The notes under the pieces: generated by a model | Databases searched by the model: none | Seen by the model: only the letters and a program-made list of their open reading frames with translations | What the model was told of the DNA's origin: nothing | NCBI GenBank assembly: GCA_016720805.1 | Contig: JADKJZ010000016.1 | Coordinates: 1-64,000, forward strand | Source of the DNA: Gemmatimonadota bacterium | GTDB taxonomy: Bacteria > Gemmatimonadota > Gemmatimonadetes > Gemmatimonadales > GWC2-71-9 | Direction: 5' to 3' | DNA length: 64,000 bases | Translations under genes and position numbers: made by a program | Part shown: positions 9,683-19,734 of the stretch, piece after piece | Numbering within the stretch: the stretch's first letter is position 1 | How the letters are laid out: each line of letters begins with the position of its first letter

Positions 9683-10818
9683 GCGGCCTCCTTGGCAAGC
9701 GCCACGGCCTTCGAGACCGCCGCGTCCATGTCATTCATCGCCACCATCCCGACGCTCTCGAGGATCTTGAAGGCCTCGGCCTCGTTGGTCCCGGTGAGCC
9801 GGATGACGATCGGCACCTTCACCTCGAACTGCTTGGTCGCGGCCACGATCCCGTTGGCCACGTCGTCGGTGCGCGTGATGCCGCCGAAGATGTTGAACAG
9901 GATGACCTTCACGCTCGGATCGGAGGTGATGATCTTCAGGGCGTTGACGACCTTCTCCGGATTCGACGAGCCGCCGATGTCCAGGAAGTTGGCCGGTTCG
10001 CCGCCGTAGTACTTGACCAGGTCCATCGTCGCCATCGCGAGCCCCGCGCCATTCACCACGCAGCCGACGTTGCCGTCGAGCTTGATGAAGGTCAGGTTGG
10101 CCCGGCGGGCCTGCACTTCGCTCGGCTCCTCGGCCGACTCGTCGCGGAGCACCGCGAGGTCGGGGCGACGATCAAGTTCGTTGTCATCGATGATGATCTT
10201 CGCGTCGAGCGCGAGCACCTTGCCGTCCGGCGTCGTCACCAGCGGGTTGATCTCCGCCAGCGAGCAGCCGTTCGCCATGAACACCTGGTACAGCTGGGTC
10301 ATGATCTTCGTGGCAGCCTTGACGTGATTCCAGTCGCGGTAGAGCGCCAATGCCAACTGCAGCGCCTGATGCGGCAGCAGCCCGTAGCGCGGATCGACCG
10401 CAAGCTTGGTGATCTTCTCAGGGGTCTTGGCGGCGACTTCCTCGATGTCGACGCCACCGGCGTCCGACACCATGAAGACCGGCTTCTGCGAGGCGCGGTC
10501 GAGGATGAGGCCGACGTAGCTCTCGGTCGCGATCTCGGCGGCCGGGACCACCAGGACCTTGTTGACCACGAGGCCCTTGATCGTCATGCCGAGGATCTGC
10601 GAGGCGCACTCAAGCGCCTCGGCCGGATTGCGCGCGAGCTTGACGCCGCCCGCCTTGCCGCGGCCGCCGACATGGACCTGCGCCTTGACGACCACCGTGC
10701 CACCCAAACGCCGGGCGATCGCCTCGGCCTCGGTCGGCGTGGAAGCGACGTCGCCGTCGAACATGGGAATCCCGGCGACCTTGAGGAGGTCGCGGGCCTG
10801 ATATTCATGAAGGTTCAC
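9679..10818 (-). CDS. sucC: Succinyl-CoA synthetase, beta subunit
   Basis: ATP-grasp subunit that binds nucleotide and succinate and partners with SucD. About 379 aa. It begins NLHEYQARDLL and carries the ATP-grasp elements VVKAQVHVGGRGKAGG, EINPLV and the glycine-rich FGGITR loop. Two in-frame GTG codons are possible (10824 and 10818). The second is chosen because GAGG lies five bases before it and it gives the usual family N-terminus. It begins after the terminator of the preceding operon. Confidence 0.96.
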   Translation of the reverse strand: MNLHEYQARDLLKVAGIPMFDGDVASTPTEAEAIARRLGGTVVVKAQVHVGGRGKAGGVKLARNPAEALECASQILGMTIKGLVVNKVLVVPAAEIATESYVGLILDRASQKPVFMVSDAGGVDIEEVAAKTPEKITKLAVDPRYGLLPHQALQLALALYRDWNHVKAATKIMTQLYQVFMANGCSLAEINPLVTTPDGKVLALDAKIIIDDNELDRRPDLAVLRDESAEEPSEVQARRANLTFIKLDGNVGCVVNGAGLAMATMDLVKYYGGEPANFLDIGGSSNPEKVVNALKIITSDPSVKVILFNIFGGITRTDDVANGIVAATKQFEVKVPIVIRLTGTNEAEAFKILESVGMVAMNDMDAAVSKAVALAKEAA

Positions 10819-10851
10819 GTACACCTCGGGAGTGTGTCTCGAGCCTCAACC

Positions 10852-10895
10852 ACGAAAAATCCGAGCAAAGCCCCCGAAAATAGCCGCGCGGGGGC
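10852..10895 (-). terminator. Rho-independent terminator after the nuo/UPF0182 operon
   Basis: A seven-base-pair GC stem (GCCCCCG at 10889-10895 pairing with CGGGGGC at 10870-10876 on the minus strand) is followed by TTTGCTCGGATTTTT. It lies just after the stop of the UPF0182 gene and before sucC. Confidence 0.6.
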
Positions 10896-10915
10896 CGCAT
10901 CGCCACTTCGCCGTG

Positions 10916-13303
10916 CTACTTCGGCGGCTCCGGCGCCAGCACCTTGCGCAGCGCCTCGAACGCCCGGCCAAAGGCGGTCAGGTCGCCCCGTGCGAGCGCG
11001 GAATCGGCGCGCGCCATCCATTCCCGGGCCTTGAGCCAACGCTCCGCCTCGGCGACGGCGGATTCGGGGGGCTTTGGCGCGCCCGGATCGCCCAGGAGCT
11101 CGGCCCACGCCGACTCCGGGTCGCGAGCGGCAGTCGCCCGCTCCCCGACGGAGGCCGCCACGGCGAGGGCGGTGACCCTTCCGAACCGGTTGACCGCGAT
11201 GATCGGCTGCCAGGCCATCAGCCCCCTGGGCCCCGGGTACCAGCGTACCGTCCCGGGGATGATCGAGTCACGGGCGGCCCGGGCCGAGTCCCGCCACCGG
11301 GAAAGGATCGGCAACCGATTCCAGCGACGCTCGGCTTCTCGGGCGTTCTCCGCGCCCGGCCCTTCCTGCCGACCGACCTCGAGCCGCATGATGCCATTCC
11401 GTCGCGACGCCGTCAGGATGGTCGCCAGCGCCTGCCGGGCCGGGTCCTCCATGGCGCTCTGCCACCCCGGGCCGTCCGTCGACGACCAGACCGGCACGGG
11501 CGACTCTGGCGGTCCATCGACCTCGCGCCGCCCGGGCCGCTTCCCGAAGTGCCACGCCGGCCCCTCGAGGATGCGAAGCTGCGCTTCCATGAGCAGTCGC
11601 GGATAGCGCAATTCCGCGATGATGGGCTGAGGCAGCGGGCTCGTCTCGACCAGCGGTCCGAGGATGCGGGCCCACGCCTTGGCGAGCGCATCGGCCGCTG
11701 GGTCGAGATAGACCCGTACCGCCCCCGACTCCGGCTCCATGAGGGCAATGAACCCGGGCTTGACCCCAGCCACCGCGCGCCCTCCCCAACGACCATGGGT
11801 CGCGAGGGGATACTCGCTCAGGGGGATGACGCCCTGCACCACCCAGACGGCGCGGCCCTCCACGATCAGCATCTCGCCCGGGAGCCACGAGACCATCGGC
11901 ATCAGCGCCGCCGCGCGATCACTCGGGTCGAGCAGCCAATCGACTCGTCCCGAGGGTGATGGTCGCAGCAGGCCGCCCGCCTGACGCCCCCAGGCGAGCA
12001 TGATGCGTCGGAAGACGCCGCTGGTCGAGACGCCGCTGGCCGTGGCCTGCCACTCGGGCGCGCCAGGCCGGACCCGCACTCGATCCAGTGCGATGCGCGT
12101 GACAATGCTGCTGCTGTCCTGAAGCGGAGCGCGCGCATCGCGCACCGTGAGCGCCTCGAACACGGGGCCGCGTGTGCGTCTCGCAATCGCCAGGTGCCAC
12201 ACCGCGGACAGGGTGTCGCCGTGCCGATCGCTCCCGGGGGTCACGGCCAGCAGGGTCGCACCCTGGCCATCGACCACCTGCCGCAGCGTGGTCTGGTCCC
12301 ACCGTCCGGTCACCGGTGGCAGCGTGTCCGTGGCGACGGAAGCGGCGACGGCATTGATTCCCCACGCATCCGCGGTGGCGTTTCGGATATCCGCATCGGC
12401 GGTCGGCACCGGTGCGGTCGGTTCACTCATCGCCGGCACCACCCATCGTTCGACGACCATGGCCGTGCCGAGCACGATCCACCCGGCGAGGAGCAAGGAG
12501 GTGCGACCGCGGAGCGCCCACGTGGCCGACATGACCGCCACCGCGATGGCCGCCCCCATCAGCGCCTGCGAGGCGAGCTCGCGCACGCTCAGCACCACCA
12601 TCGGCAGCGGCTCCTGCATGGCGGCCACGGCGAGCCAAGGGTGCAGCATCGCACCCACACCGACGGCGATCGCCAACACCGTGATCAATGCGCCGAGATG
12701 ATATCGGCTGTGTGGGTGCACGACGAGCTGCCCGCCCTGTCGACGGATGCCGCCCGTGATGGTATAGAGCAACGTGATCATCGCCAGCGCGAGGACCACC
12801 AGCGTGACGAAATAGTCGTAGCCGATCTGCCACACCGGGAGCTGTGCGACGAAGACGCCAAGGTCGGCGCCGGAGGTCGGCTCGAGCCGCCCGAAGCGGA
12901 GTCCCTGCCACGCCAAGGCGATGGGGGCGCGCCAAGTGCGCGCCCCAGTGCCCGTCATCCCGCCGAGCAGCACTCCCATGCCCACGGCCCACAGCGTGAG
13001 CGCGCGGGGGGAGATCGCAACCGGGATCTCTTCCTGCCCGACGCGCTGCGCCAAGGTGACCGACGCGATCCCGCGCACCACCCAGAGGGCGTGCGCGATG
13101 AACCACGCCGAGGCCACGGCGATGGCGCCGAGCTCGAGCATCCAGCCCAAAAGCATCCACTCGGAGACGGCCTGGGCGGCCGCCGGAGAGATCGCGGCCG
13201 CCCACCAGCGGGCCGTAAGCAGGACCGCGAGGAGTCGGCCCAGGATGAGCACCACCACCACTGCCCCGCCCACGGCGAGGAGCCGCCGTGCGCGCGGCGT
13301 CAT
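10916..13303 (-). CDS. UPF0182 family membrane protein
   Basis: 795-aa protein with seven N-terminal hydrophobic segments (to about residue 275) and a large polar C-terminal region. Recognition as UPF0182/COG1615 rests on the membrane layout plus the WVVQGVIPLSEYPLA stretch and the following GFIALMEPESGAVRVYL then DPAADALAKAW, which match the conserved core of that family. Biochemical function is unknown. It begins five bases before the stop of the phosphohexomutase and is the last gene of the nuo operon. It is shorter and more divergent than the roughly 900-1000 aa actinobacterial members. Confidence 0.8.
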   Translation of the reverse strand: MTPRARRLLAVGGAVVVVLILGRLLAVLLTARWWAAAISPAAAQAVSEWMLLGWMLELGAIAVASAWFIAHALWVVRGIASVTLAQRVGQEEIPVAISPRALTLWAVGMGVLLGGMTGTGARTWRAPIALAWQGLRFGRLEPTSGADLGVFVAQLPVWQIGYDYFVTLVVLALAMITLLYTITGGIRRQGGQLVVHPHSRYHLGALITVLAIAVGVGAMLHPWLAVAAMQEPLPMVVLSVRELASQALMGAAIAVAVMSATWALRGRTSLLLAGWIVLGTAMVVERWVVPAMSEPTAPVPTADADIRNATADAWGINAVAASVATDTLPPVTGRWDQTTLRQVVDGQGATLLAVTPGSDRHGDTLSAVWHLAIARRTRGPVFEALTVRDARAPLQDSSSIVTRIALDRVRVRPGAPEWQATASGVSTSGVFRRIMLAWGRQAGGLLRPSPSGRVDWLLDPSDRAAALMPMVSWLPGEMLIVEGRAVWVVQGVIPLSEYPLATHGRWGGRAVAGVKPGFIALMEPESGAVRVYLDPAADALAKAWARILGPLVETSPLPQPIIAELRYPRLLMEAQLRILEGPAWHFGKRPGRREVDGPPESPVPVWSSTDGPGWQSAMEDPARQALATILTASRRNGIMRLEVGRQEGPGAENAREAERRWNRLPILSRWRDSARAARDSIIPGTVRWYPGPRGLMAWQPIIAVNRFGRVTALAVAASVGERATAARDPESAWAELLGDPGAPKPPESAVAEAERWLKAREWMARADSALARGDLTAFGRAFEALRKVLAPEPPK

Positions 13304-13307
13304 GCGC

Positions 13308-14678
13308 CTAGGCCCCGATGCCCCGCGTGGCGAGCCAGGCCGTCATCTCGGCGTGGTGCGCGTCGCGTGCCGCAGCCGACGTCCCCTCGAATCGGAGCAC
13401 CAGGATCGGCTGCGTATTGGATGCGCGGAGGAGCCCCCAGCCGTCGGGGTACCGGATCCGCACGCCATCGATGGTGACCACGGGATAGCGCGCTGCGAAG
13501 TGGTCGGCGGCCGCCTCGACAATCGCGAACTTCGTCTCGTCGCTGCAATCGACCCGGAGCTCGGGGGTGGCGAACGTCTCCGGCAGGTCGGCCAAGAGCG
13601 CCGCAAGGCCGCCTGGCCCGTGGGAGACGATTTCGCAGAGCCGAGCGGCGGCAAAGAGGGCGTCATCGAATCCGAGCCAATCCCCGCCGAAGAAGATGTG
13701 ACCGCTCATCTCGCCGGCAAGCGGCGCCGCCTCTTCCTTCATCTTCGCCTTGATCAGCGAGTGCCCGGTCTTCCACATGACCGGCCGTGCACCGGCCGCC
13801 GTCAGGGCCGCCGGCAGGGACTCGGAGCACTTCACGTCGAAGATCACCGGCACGCCCGGCCCGAACCGCCGCACGGCATCGCGGCCGTAGAGGACCAGCA
13901 ACTGATCGCCCCAGATGGGACGGGCCGATTCATCGACCGCGCCGATGCGATCACCATCGCCGTCGAAGGCGATGCCGAGCTCGGCACCGTGCGCGCGCAC
14001 CGCCTCCTGCAGGTCGACGAGATTCTCGAGGACCGTCGGATCGGGATGATGATTCGGAAAGGTCCCGTCGCTCTCCGCGAAGAGCGGGACCACATCGACA
14101 CCGAGTGCCTGCAACGTGGAGATGGCGATCAACGCCGCCGCGCCATTGCCGCAGTCGACCACGGCCTTCACCGGGCGCGCCAGGCTGTGCCGCGACACGA
14201 TCGCCTCGCGATAGCGGCCAAGGATCGAGGCGTCGCTCGCGTGGCGCCCGACTCCGGTGGCGTACTGCTCGACGGCGATTCGCTCCCAAAGCTGCTGGAT
14301 CGCCTCGCCGTGCATCGAGCCACCGGTGATCACCATCTTGAAGCCGTTGAACTCCGGCGGATTGTGCGAGCCAGTGACCTGGACGCCCCCATCCGTCGCG
14401 AGCGCCTGCACCGCGAAGTAGAGCGCCGGCGTCGGCAGCGTGCCGACATCGATCGCGGTACCGCCGGCGGCCACGATTCCTTCACGAACCGCCGCCGCGA
14501 GCGCATCGCCAGAGGGGCGGTTGTCGCGACCCACCACCAGCACCGGCGGACGGCCGAAGCGTTCGGTCACCACTGACGCGAAACCGCGCCCGAGGTGGTG
14601 GGCCAGCTCCGGCGTCAGCTGATCGCCGACGGTGCCCCGGACGTCGTATTCACGAAAGACCGTGCGCGGAAAGAGCAT
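13308..14678 (-). CDS. Phosphomannomutase/phosphoglucomutase
   Basis: Alpha-D-phosphohexomutase of 456 aa that interconverts hexose-1- and hexose-6-phosphates for surface polysaccharide or glycogen precursors. The phosphoserine is Ser103 in VTGSHNPPEFNG, the metal loop is DGDGDRIG, the sugar-binding loop is GEMSGHIFF, and the C-terminal phosphate loop is RASNTQP. The GEMSGH form fits the dual-specificity AlgC/ManB class; substrate preference cannot be read. The ATG at 14678 gives the family start FREYDVRG. It follows nuoN by about 11 bases. Confidence 0.92.
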   Translation of the reverse strand: MLFPRTVFREYDVRGTVGDQLTPELAHHLGRGFASVVTERFGRPPVLVVGRDNRPSGDALAAAVREGIVAAGGTAIDVGTLPTPALYFAVQALATDGGVQVTGSHNPPEFNGFKMVITGGSMHGEAIQQLWERIAVEQYATGVGRHASDASILGRYREAIVSRHSLARPVKAVVDCGNGAAALIAISTLQALGVDVVPLFAESDGTFPNHHPDPTVLENLVDLQEAVRAHGAELGIAFDGDGDRIGAVDESARPIWGDQLLVLYGRDAVRRFGPGVPVIFDVKCSESLPAALTAAGARPVMWKTGHSLIKAKMKEEAAPLAGEMSGHIFFGGDWLGFDDALFAAARLCEIVSHGPGGLAALLADLPETFATPELRVDCSDETKFAIVEAAADHFAARYPVVTIDGVRIRYPDGWGLLRASNTQPILVLRFEGTSAAARDAHHAEMTAWLATRGIGA

Positions 14679-14689
14679 GGTGTGCTCCC

Positions 14690-16195
14690 TCAGCGCGTCA
14701 TGATGGGCGTGGCGATGGCGCGCAACTGGCCGGCCGTCTGCCCCGCGAAGTCCAGCACCGGCTGCGGCCAGACGCCGAGCACCACGATCGCGGCGATGCA
14801 CACCGCGACCGCCACCTTGGCCGGCAACGGGAAGCGGATGCTCTGGTGGGCCTGCCGGGTCCGCGTGGGCTTCAGCGTCATCGAGAGGACCACCGGGAGA
14901 TAGTAGCCGATCGAGATGCCGCTGCCGAGCATGGCGACGACCGGGAGCAGCACCTCACCCTGACGCAGCGTGGCAGAGATCAGGAACCACTTGCCGATGA
15001 AGCCGAAGGTCCCCGGAAAGCCGAGCAGTGAGAGCATGCAGAGCGACAGGCCGAGCGAGGCAAAGGGCCGCACGGCGTAGAGCCCTTCGAGGTCGGTCAA
15101 CTGCACCGTGCGGGCGCCGGCGCGCTCGATCGAGGCGAGGATGCCGAAGGCGGCCACCGTCGTGATCGAGTACGCGATCAGGTAGACCATGACCGATGCG
15201 GTGCCTTCGTTGCTGTTGGCATAGAGCGCGAGGAAGAGGTAGCCGGCGTGCGCAATCGCGCTGTACGCCAGCATCCGCTTCAGCGACGTCTGCGCCAGGG
15301 CGACCAGGTTGCCGATGAGGATGGTGACGATCGCCAGCCCGGCGAGAATCGGTCGCCACAGCTCGACGTAGGCCGGAAACGCCTCGGCCAGGAGGCGCGC
15401 CAGGGCAAGAAAGGCCGCAGCCTTGACGCCGCTGGCCATGAACGAAGTCACCGGCGTCGGCGCCCCCTCGTACACATCGGGTGCCCAGGCGTGGAATGGC
15501 ACGGCCGCCACCTTGAACGCGAAGCCGACAAGCAGGAGGCCCATCCCGAACTTCGCCATCAGCGTCGGCGGCGTGCTGGCCAACTGCGCGCCGATGAGCG
15601 CGAAGTTGAACTGGCCGGTCGCGCCGTAGGTGAGCGCGATCCCGTACAGCAGGAAGCCGGAGGCAAAGGAGCCGATCAGGAAGTACTTGAGCGCCGCCTC
15701 GGCGGAGGCGCGCCGGGTCCGGTCGTACCCGGCCAGCACGTACACCGAGATCGACATCACTTCGAGGCCGAGGAACAGCACCGTCATGTCGACCGCGCCG
15801 GCGAGCAGCATCATGCCGACCGTCGCGAGCATCAGCAGGACATAGTACTCCGGCGCGAGGATGCCCTGCCGCTCGAGCCAACGGAGCGACATGATGGTGA
15901 CGGCGAAGCCGATGCCCAGGAGCAGCGCGTCGCTGGCGAAGCGGAAGCCGTCGAGCGCGACCATCATCGCCAGGCCGTCGGGGTGCGCCCCGATCGCCGC
16001 CAGGTAAGCGGTGCCGGCACCGGCCAAGAGGTAGCCGCCGAGGGAGAGGACGCCGACGAGTCGCATGTCCTGTGCGGTGCGATGGCGCCAGCCGACGACA
16101 AGCAGCACCACGAGCGACCACGCCGTGAGCAGCAGCTCCGGGAGCAGGGCGAGTGTGGCCCCGGCCGGCGTCGACAGATCGATCGGGGTGTTCAT
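14690..16195 (-). CDS. nuoN: NADH-quinone oxidoreductase subunit N
   Basis: Antiporter-like proton-pumping subunit in the membrane arm of complex I. 501 aa with about 14 TM segments, normal length. It contains the Mrp-type core (residues around ALKYFLIGSFASGFLLYG, with the conserved Lys, and a later VAAVPFHAWAPDVYEGAPT loop). It is last of the 14 nuo genes, and the ATG at 16195 overlaps the nuoM stop. Confidence 0.96.
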   Translation of the reverse strand: MNTPIDLSTPAGATLALLPELLLTAWSLVVLLVVGWRHRTAQDMRLVGVLSLGGYLLAGAGTAYLAAIGAHPDGLAMMVALDGFRFASDALLLGIGFAVTIMSLRWLERQGILAPEYYVLLMLATVGMMLLAGAVDMTVLFLGLEVMSISVYVLAGYDRTRRASAEAALKYFLIGSFASGFLLYGIALTYGATGQFNFALIGAQLASTPPTLMAKFGMGLLLVGFAFKVAAVPFHAWAPDVYEGAPTPVTSFMASGVKAAAFLALARLLAEAFPAYVELWRPILAGLAIVTILIGNLVALAQTSLKRMLAYSAIAHAGYLFLALYANSNEGTASVMVYLIAYSITTVAAFGILASIERAGARTVQLTDLEGLYAVRPFASLGLSLCMLSLLGFPGTFGFIGKWFLISATLRQGEVLLPVVAMLGSGISIGYYLPVVLSMTLKPTRTRQAHQSIRFPLPAKVAVAVCIAAIVVLGVWPQPVLDFAGQTAGQLRAIATPIMTR

Positions 16196-17757
16196 CGGAC
16201 ACCTCCCGGGCGGATGCCAACCGGCCCAGGGAGCGGTGCGGGCGGCAGCGAGGGCTCGATCATTTCCACGTAGCGCTTGACCGCGCTCTCGGTCCGCCGA
16301 AGCAGCGGGCCCGGATAGAGTCCGATCCAGACCATGGCCGCGATGAGCGGCGTCAGTACGGCGATCTCACGGATGTTGAGATCGCCGATCCCCTCGTTCG
16401 CCGGATTGGTGAAGCGATTGAAGAAGACGCGCTGGGTGGCCCAGAGCATGTAGGCCGCCGAGAAGACCACGGCGGTCGTCGCAACCCCCACCAGCACGGG
16501 GTACCGGCCAAACGAGCCGATCAGCACCAGGAATTCACCGACGAAGCCGTTCAGCCCGGGCAATCCGATCGAGGAGAACGCGGTGATCACGAAGGCGAGC
16601 GACATCAGCGGCGCCACCCGCGCGAGACCGCCGAACTCGGAGATCATCCGGGTGTGCCGTCGTTCGTAGAGCATGCCGATGATGAAGAAGAGCGCGCCGG
16701 TGGAGATGCCGTGCGAGACCATGACCATCATGGCCCCCTGAACGCTCTCGACCGTGCTCCCCCAGATCCCCAGCATGACGAAGCCCAGGTGGGAGACGGA
16801 GGAATAGGCGACCAGCCGCTTCAGATCGGGTTGGACCATCGCCACGAGGGCGGCGTACACGATGCCGACGACCGCGAGCGTCGTCATCACCATCCCGGTG
16901 GTCTTCGAGAGGGCGAAGGCCGGGACGAATGGAATCGCGAACCGCAGGAAGCCGTAGGTCCCCATCTTGAGCAGGATCACGGCGAGGTCGACCGAGCCGG
17001 CGGTTGGCGCCTCGGTGTGCGCATCCGGCAGCCAGGTGTGGAACGGGAAGAGCGGCACCTTGACCGCGAAGGCCAGGGCGAAGGCGACGAACAGCCAGCC
17101 GCCCCACGGTGCCATCACGTCGGCATGTTCGAGGAGGTGCGCATAGGCAAACGAGTACGTGCCCGTCGCCTTCCCAACCTGGAAGACCATCCACAGGATC
17201 GCCACCAGCATGAGCAGCGACCCGACGAAGGTGTAGATGACGAACTTGGTCGCCGCGTAGAGCCGGTTCGAGCTGCCCCAGATGCCGATCATGAAATACA
17301 TCGGGATCAGCAGCAGTTCCCAGAAGGTGTAGAAGAGGAAGAGGTCGAGCGAGACGAAGACGCCGAGCATCCCCGCCTTCATCGCGAGGAGCAAGGCATA
17401 GAAGCCGCGTTGCTTCTGGTCGATGCTCCGCCAGCTGCCCCAGACGACCAGCGGCATCATCACGACGGAGAGCAGCACCATCAGCACGGAGATGCCGTCG
17501 ATGCCGACGCGGTAGCCAATGCCGTAGCCGGAGAGCCATGGCACGTCGGTGACGAACTGCATCCCCCCATTGGCGGGATCGAAGGCCCACCAGAGGCCGA
17601 TGCCGAGGAAGAACTCCAGCAGGGCGACGGTGAGCGCGATCCAGCGCGCCGCCTTGACCGGAAAGAGCAGGACGAGGGGCATCCCGATCAGCGGGAGCAC
17701 CAGCAGCACGTGCAGGATCCAGCGATCGTAGCCGATGCCAGCGAGGAAGGCGGCCAT
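16192..17757 (-). CDS. nuoM: NADH-quinone oxidoreductase subunit M
   Basis: Antiporter-like membrane subunit of complex I (521 aa). Key features are the conserved Glu in the FYTFWELLLIPMYFMIG helix, the Lys-containing ATKFVIYTFVGSLLML helix, and the FPFHTWLPDAHTEAPT loop. It overlaps nuoN by four bases and follows nuoL by three bases. Confidence 0.97.
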   Translation of the reverse strand: MAAFLAGIGYDRWILHVLLVLPLIGMPLVLLFPVKAARWIALTVALLEFFLGIGLWWAFDPANGGMQFVTDVPWLSGYGIGYRVGIDGISVLMVLLSVVMMPLVVWGSWRSIDQKQRGFYALLLAMKAGMLGVFVSLDLFLFYTFWELLLIPMYFMIGIWGSSNRLYAATKFVIYTFVGSLLMLVAILWMVFQVGKATGTYSFAYAHLLEHADVMAPWGGWLFVAFALAFAVKVPLFPFHTWLPDAHTEAPTAGSVDLAVILLKMGTYGFLRFAIPFVPAFALSKTTGMVMTTLAVVGIVYAALVAMVQPDLKRLVAYSSVSHLGFVMLGIWGSTVESVQGAMMVMVSHGISTGALFFIIGMLYERRHTRMISEFGGLARVAPLMSLAFVITAFSSIGLPGLNGFVGEFLVLIGSFGRYPVLVGVATTAVVFSAAYMLWATQRVFFNRFTNPANEGIGDLNIREIAVLTPLIAAMVWIGLYPGPLLRRTESAVKRYVEMIEPSLPPAPLPGPVGIRPGGVR

Positions 17758-17760
17758 CGG

Positions 17761-19731
17761 TCAGCCCACCAGGGTGCGGAGGATGATGACCACCCCGGCC
17801 GCGAAGAGGGTGACGTACAGGGCGGTCTGCCCGTTCTGCAATCGCGAGCCGAGCCAGCCGAGACCCTGCGCCAGTCGCGCCGTCCCGCCGACCCCCATTC
17901 GATCGACGAGGAACTGGTCGAAGCCCTTCCAGAGCACCGTGCGGGAGAACCACACCGTGGGACCGACGAAGAGCTTGGCGTACAGTTCGTCGATGAAGTA
18001 CTTGCCGTTGAGCAGGCGCCAGAGCCCCCGTTCAGCCGGCTGCGCCGCGGGGAGCGGAATCGCCTGGCCCAGCGTGATCCGCACCCCGAGGGCGAGCCCG
18101 GTCAACGCGATCAGCACGGCGCCGCCGATCAGGTACAACTCCGTGTTGCCATGCGGCAGGACGAGGGGATCCATGAGCTGGGTCGCGCCTTCGGTGACCG
18201 GCTCGAGCCAATGCTCCAGCGCCGCGGACCCGCCCACAAAGCTCGGCAGGTTGAGCATTCCGCCCGCGACGCTCAGCACGCCGAGGACGGCGAGCGGCAC
18301 GGTCATGATCGCCGGCGCCTCGTGCAGATGCGCCTCGACGCCGTCGCCGCTGCGGAACTTGCCGAGGAAGGTCATCGCGATCAGGCGCGCCATGTAGAAC
18401 GCCGTCATCAGCGCTGCCGCGAGGCCAAGGAGCCACGAGACGAAGTAGACCGGGTTGTGCTCCCCGCGCACGAAGGCGGCGGTGAGAATCTCGTCCTTCG
18501 AGAAGAAGCCGGAGAGCGGTGGCACGCCGGCGATCGCCAGCGTCGCCAGCGTCATCAACAGGAAGGTCCACGGCATCGCCTTCCGGAGGCCGCCCATGTT
18601 GCGCATGTCCTGGGCGTCGCCGTGCGCATGGGCGTGATGCTGTGCCGAATGCATCGTGTGGATCACGCTGCCGGCGCCGAGGAAGAGCAGCGCCTTGAAG
18701 AAGGCGTGCGTCACCAGGTGGAAGATGCCGGCCGAGAAGGCACCGGTCCCCACCCCGAGGAACATGTAGCCGAGCTGCGAGACGGTCGAGTAGGCCAGGA
18801 CCTTCTTGATGTCGTATTGGCGGAGGCCGATGGTCGCGGCGAAGAACGCCGTCAGCGCACCTGTGATCGCCACCACCTCCAGCGCCACCGGGGCCAGCGC
18901 GAAGATCACCCCCGTGCGGACCACCAGGAAGACACCGGCGGTGACCATCGTCGCCGCGTGGATGAGGGCGGAGACCGGCGTCGGGCCGGCCATGGCGTCG
19001 GGCAGCCAGACGAAGAGCGGGATCTGCGCCGACTTGCCGGTGCAGCCCAGGAAGAGGAAGAGGGCGATCGTCGTGGCGATGGTGCCGGCGTACGGGAGCA
19101 CCGCCGGCGCCCGCAGCGCGAGCTGGGCGTAGTCGAGCGTCCCGACGTACCACCAGAGCATGAACATCGCGATGAGCACGCCGAAGTCGCCGATCCGGTT
19201 GGCCAGAAAGGCCTTCTTCCCGGCATCCGCATTGGCGTCGATGTCGAACCAGAAGCCGATCAGCAGGTACGAGCAGAGCCCGACACCCTCCCAGCCGATG
19301 AAGGAGACCGGCAGCGAGGCACCGAGCACCAGCACCAGCATGAAGGCGACGAAGAGATTCAGGTACGCGAAGTAGCGCGCGTAGCCCGGATCGTCGTGCA
19401 TGTAGCCGACGGAGAAGAGATGGATCAGCGAGCCGACCCCGGTGATCACGAGCAGGAGGACCACCGAGAGGCGATCCACCTGGAGCGCCAGGTCGATGCT
19501 CAGCGCATCGGAGACCGGCATCCATTGCCAGAGCATCACCTTGACCGGTTCCCCGGCACCCGCGGCCGACTCGCGGAAGACCGCCAGCGCGACCGCAAAG
19601 GCGCCGAGCAGCACGCCGACACCGATGAGCGAGACCACTCCCTTCGCCTGCGGCCGCTTGAACGCGATGACGCCGTTGGCGACGGCGCCGAGCAACGGCA
19701 GGAGGATGGCGAGCCAGATGTATGGCGTCAC
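17761..19731 (-). CDS. nuoL: NADH-quinone oxidoreductase subunit L
   Basis: Distal antiporter-like subunit of complex I, 656 aa. The usual core motifs are present (GWEGVGLCSYLLIGFW, the IPLFVWLPDAMAGPTPVSAL loop). The C-terminal region includes the lateral helix that spans the membrane arm. Near residue 360 a His-rich loop (HTMHSAQHHAHAHGDAQ) is common in this subfamily. GTG start at 19731, four bases after the nuoK stop. Confidence 0.97.
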   Translation of the reverse strand: MTPYIWLAILLPLLGAVANGVIAFKRPQAKGVVSLIGVGVLLGAFAVALAVFRESAAGAGEPVKVMLWQWMPVSDALSIDLALQVDRLSVVLLLVITGVGSLIHLFSVGYMHDDPGYARYFAYLNLFVAFMLVLVLGASLPVSFIGWEGVGLCSYLLIGFWFDIDANADAGKKAFLANRIGDFGVLIAMFMLWWYVGTLDYAQLALRAPAVLPYAGTIATTIALFLFLGCTGKSAQIPLFVWLPDAMAGPTPVSALIHAATMVTAGVFLVVRTGVIFALAPVALEVVAITGALTAFFAATIGLRQYDIKKVLAYSTVSQLGYMFLGVGTGAFSAGIFHLVTHAFFKALLFLGAGSVIHTMHSAQHHAHAHGDAQDMRNMGGLRKAMPWTFLLMTLATLAIAGVPPLSGFFSKDEILTAAFVRGEHNPVYFVSWLLGLAAALMTAFYMARLIAMTFLGKFRSGDGVEAHLHEAPAIMTVPLAVLGVLSVAGGMLNLPSFVGGSAALEHWLEPVTEGATQLMDPLVLPHGNTELYLIGGAVLIALTGLALGVRITLGQAIPLPAAQPAERGLWRLLNGKYFIDELYAKLFVGPTVWFSRTVLWKGFDQFLVDRMGVGGTARLAQGLGWLGSRLQNGQTALYVTLFAAGVVIILRTLVG

Positions 19732-19734
19732 GCC

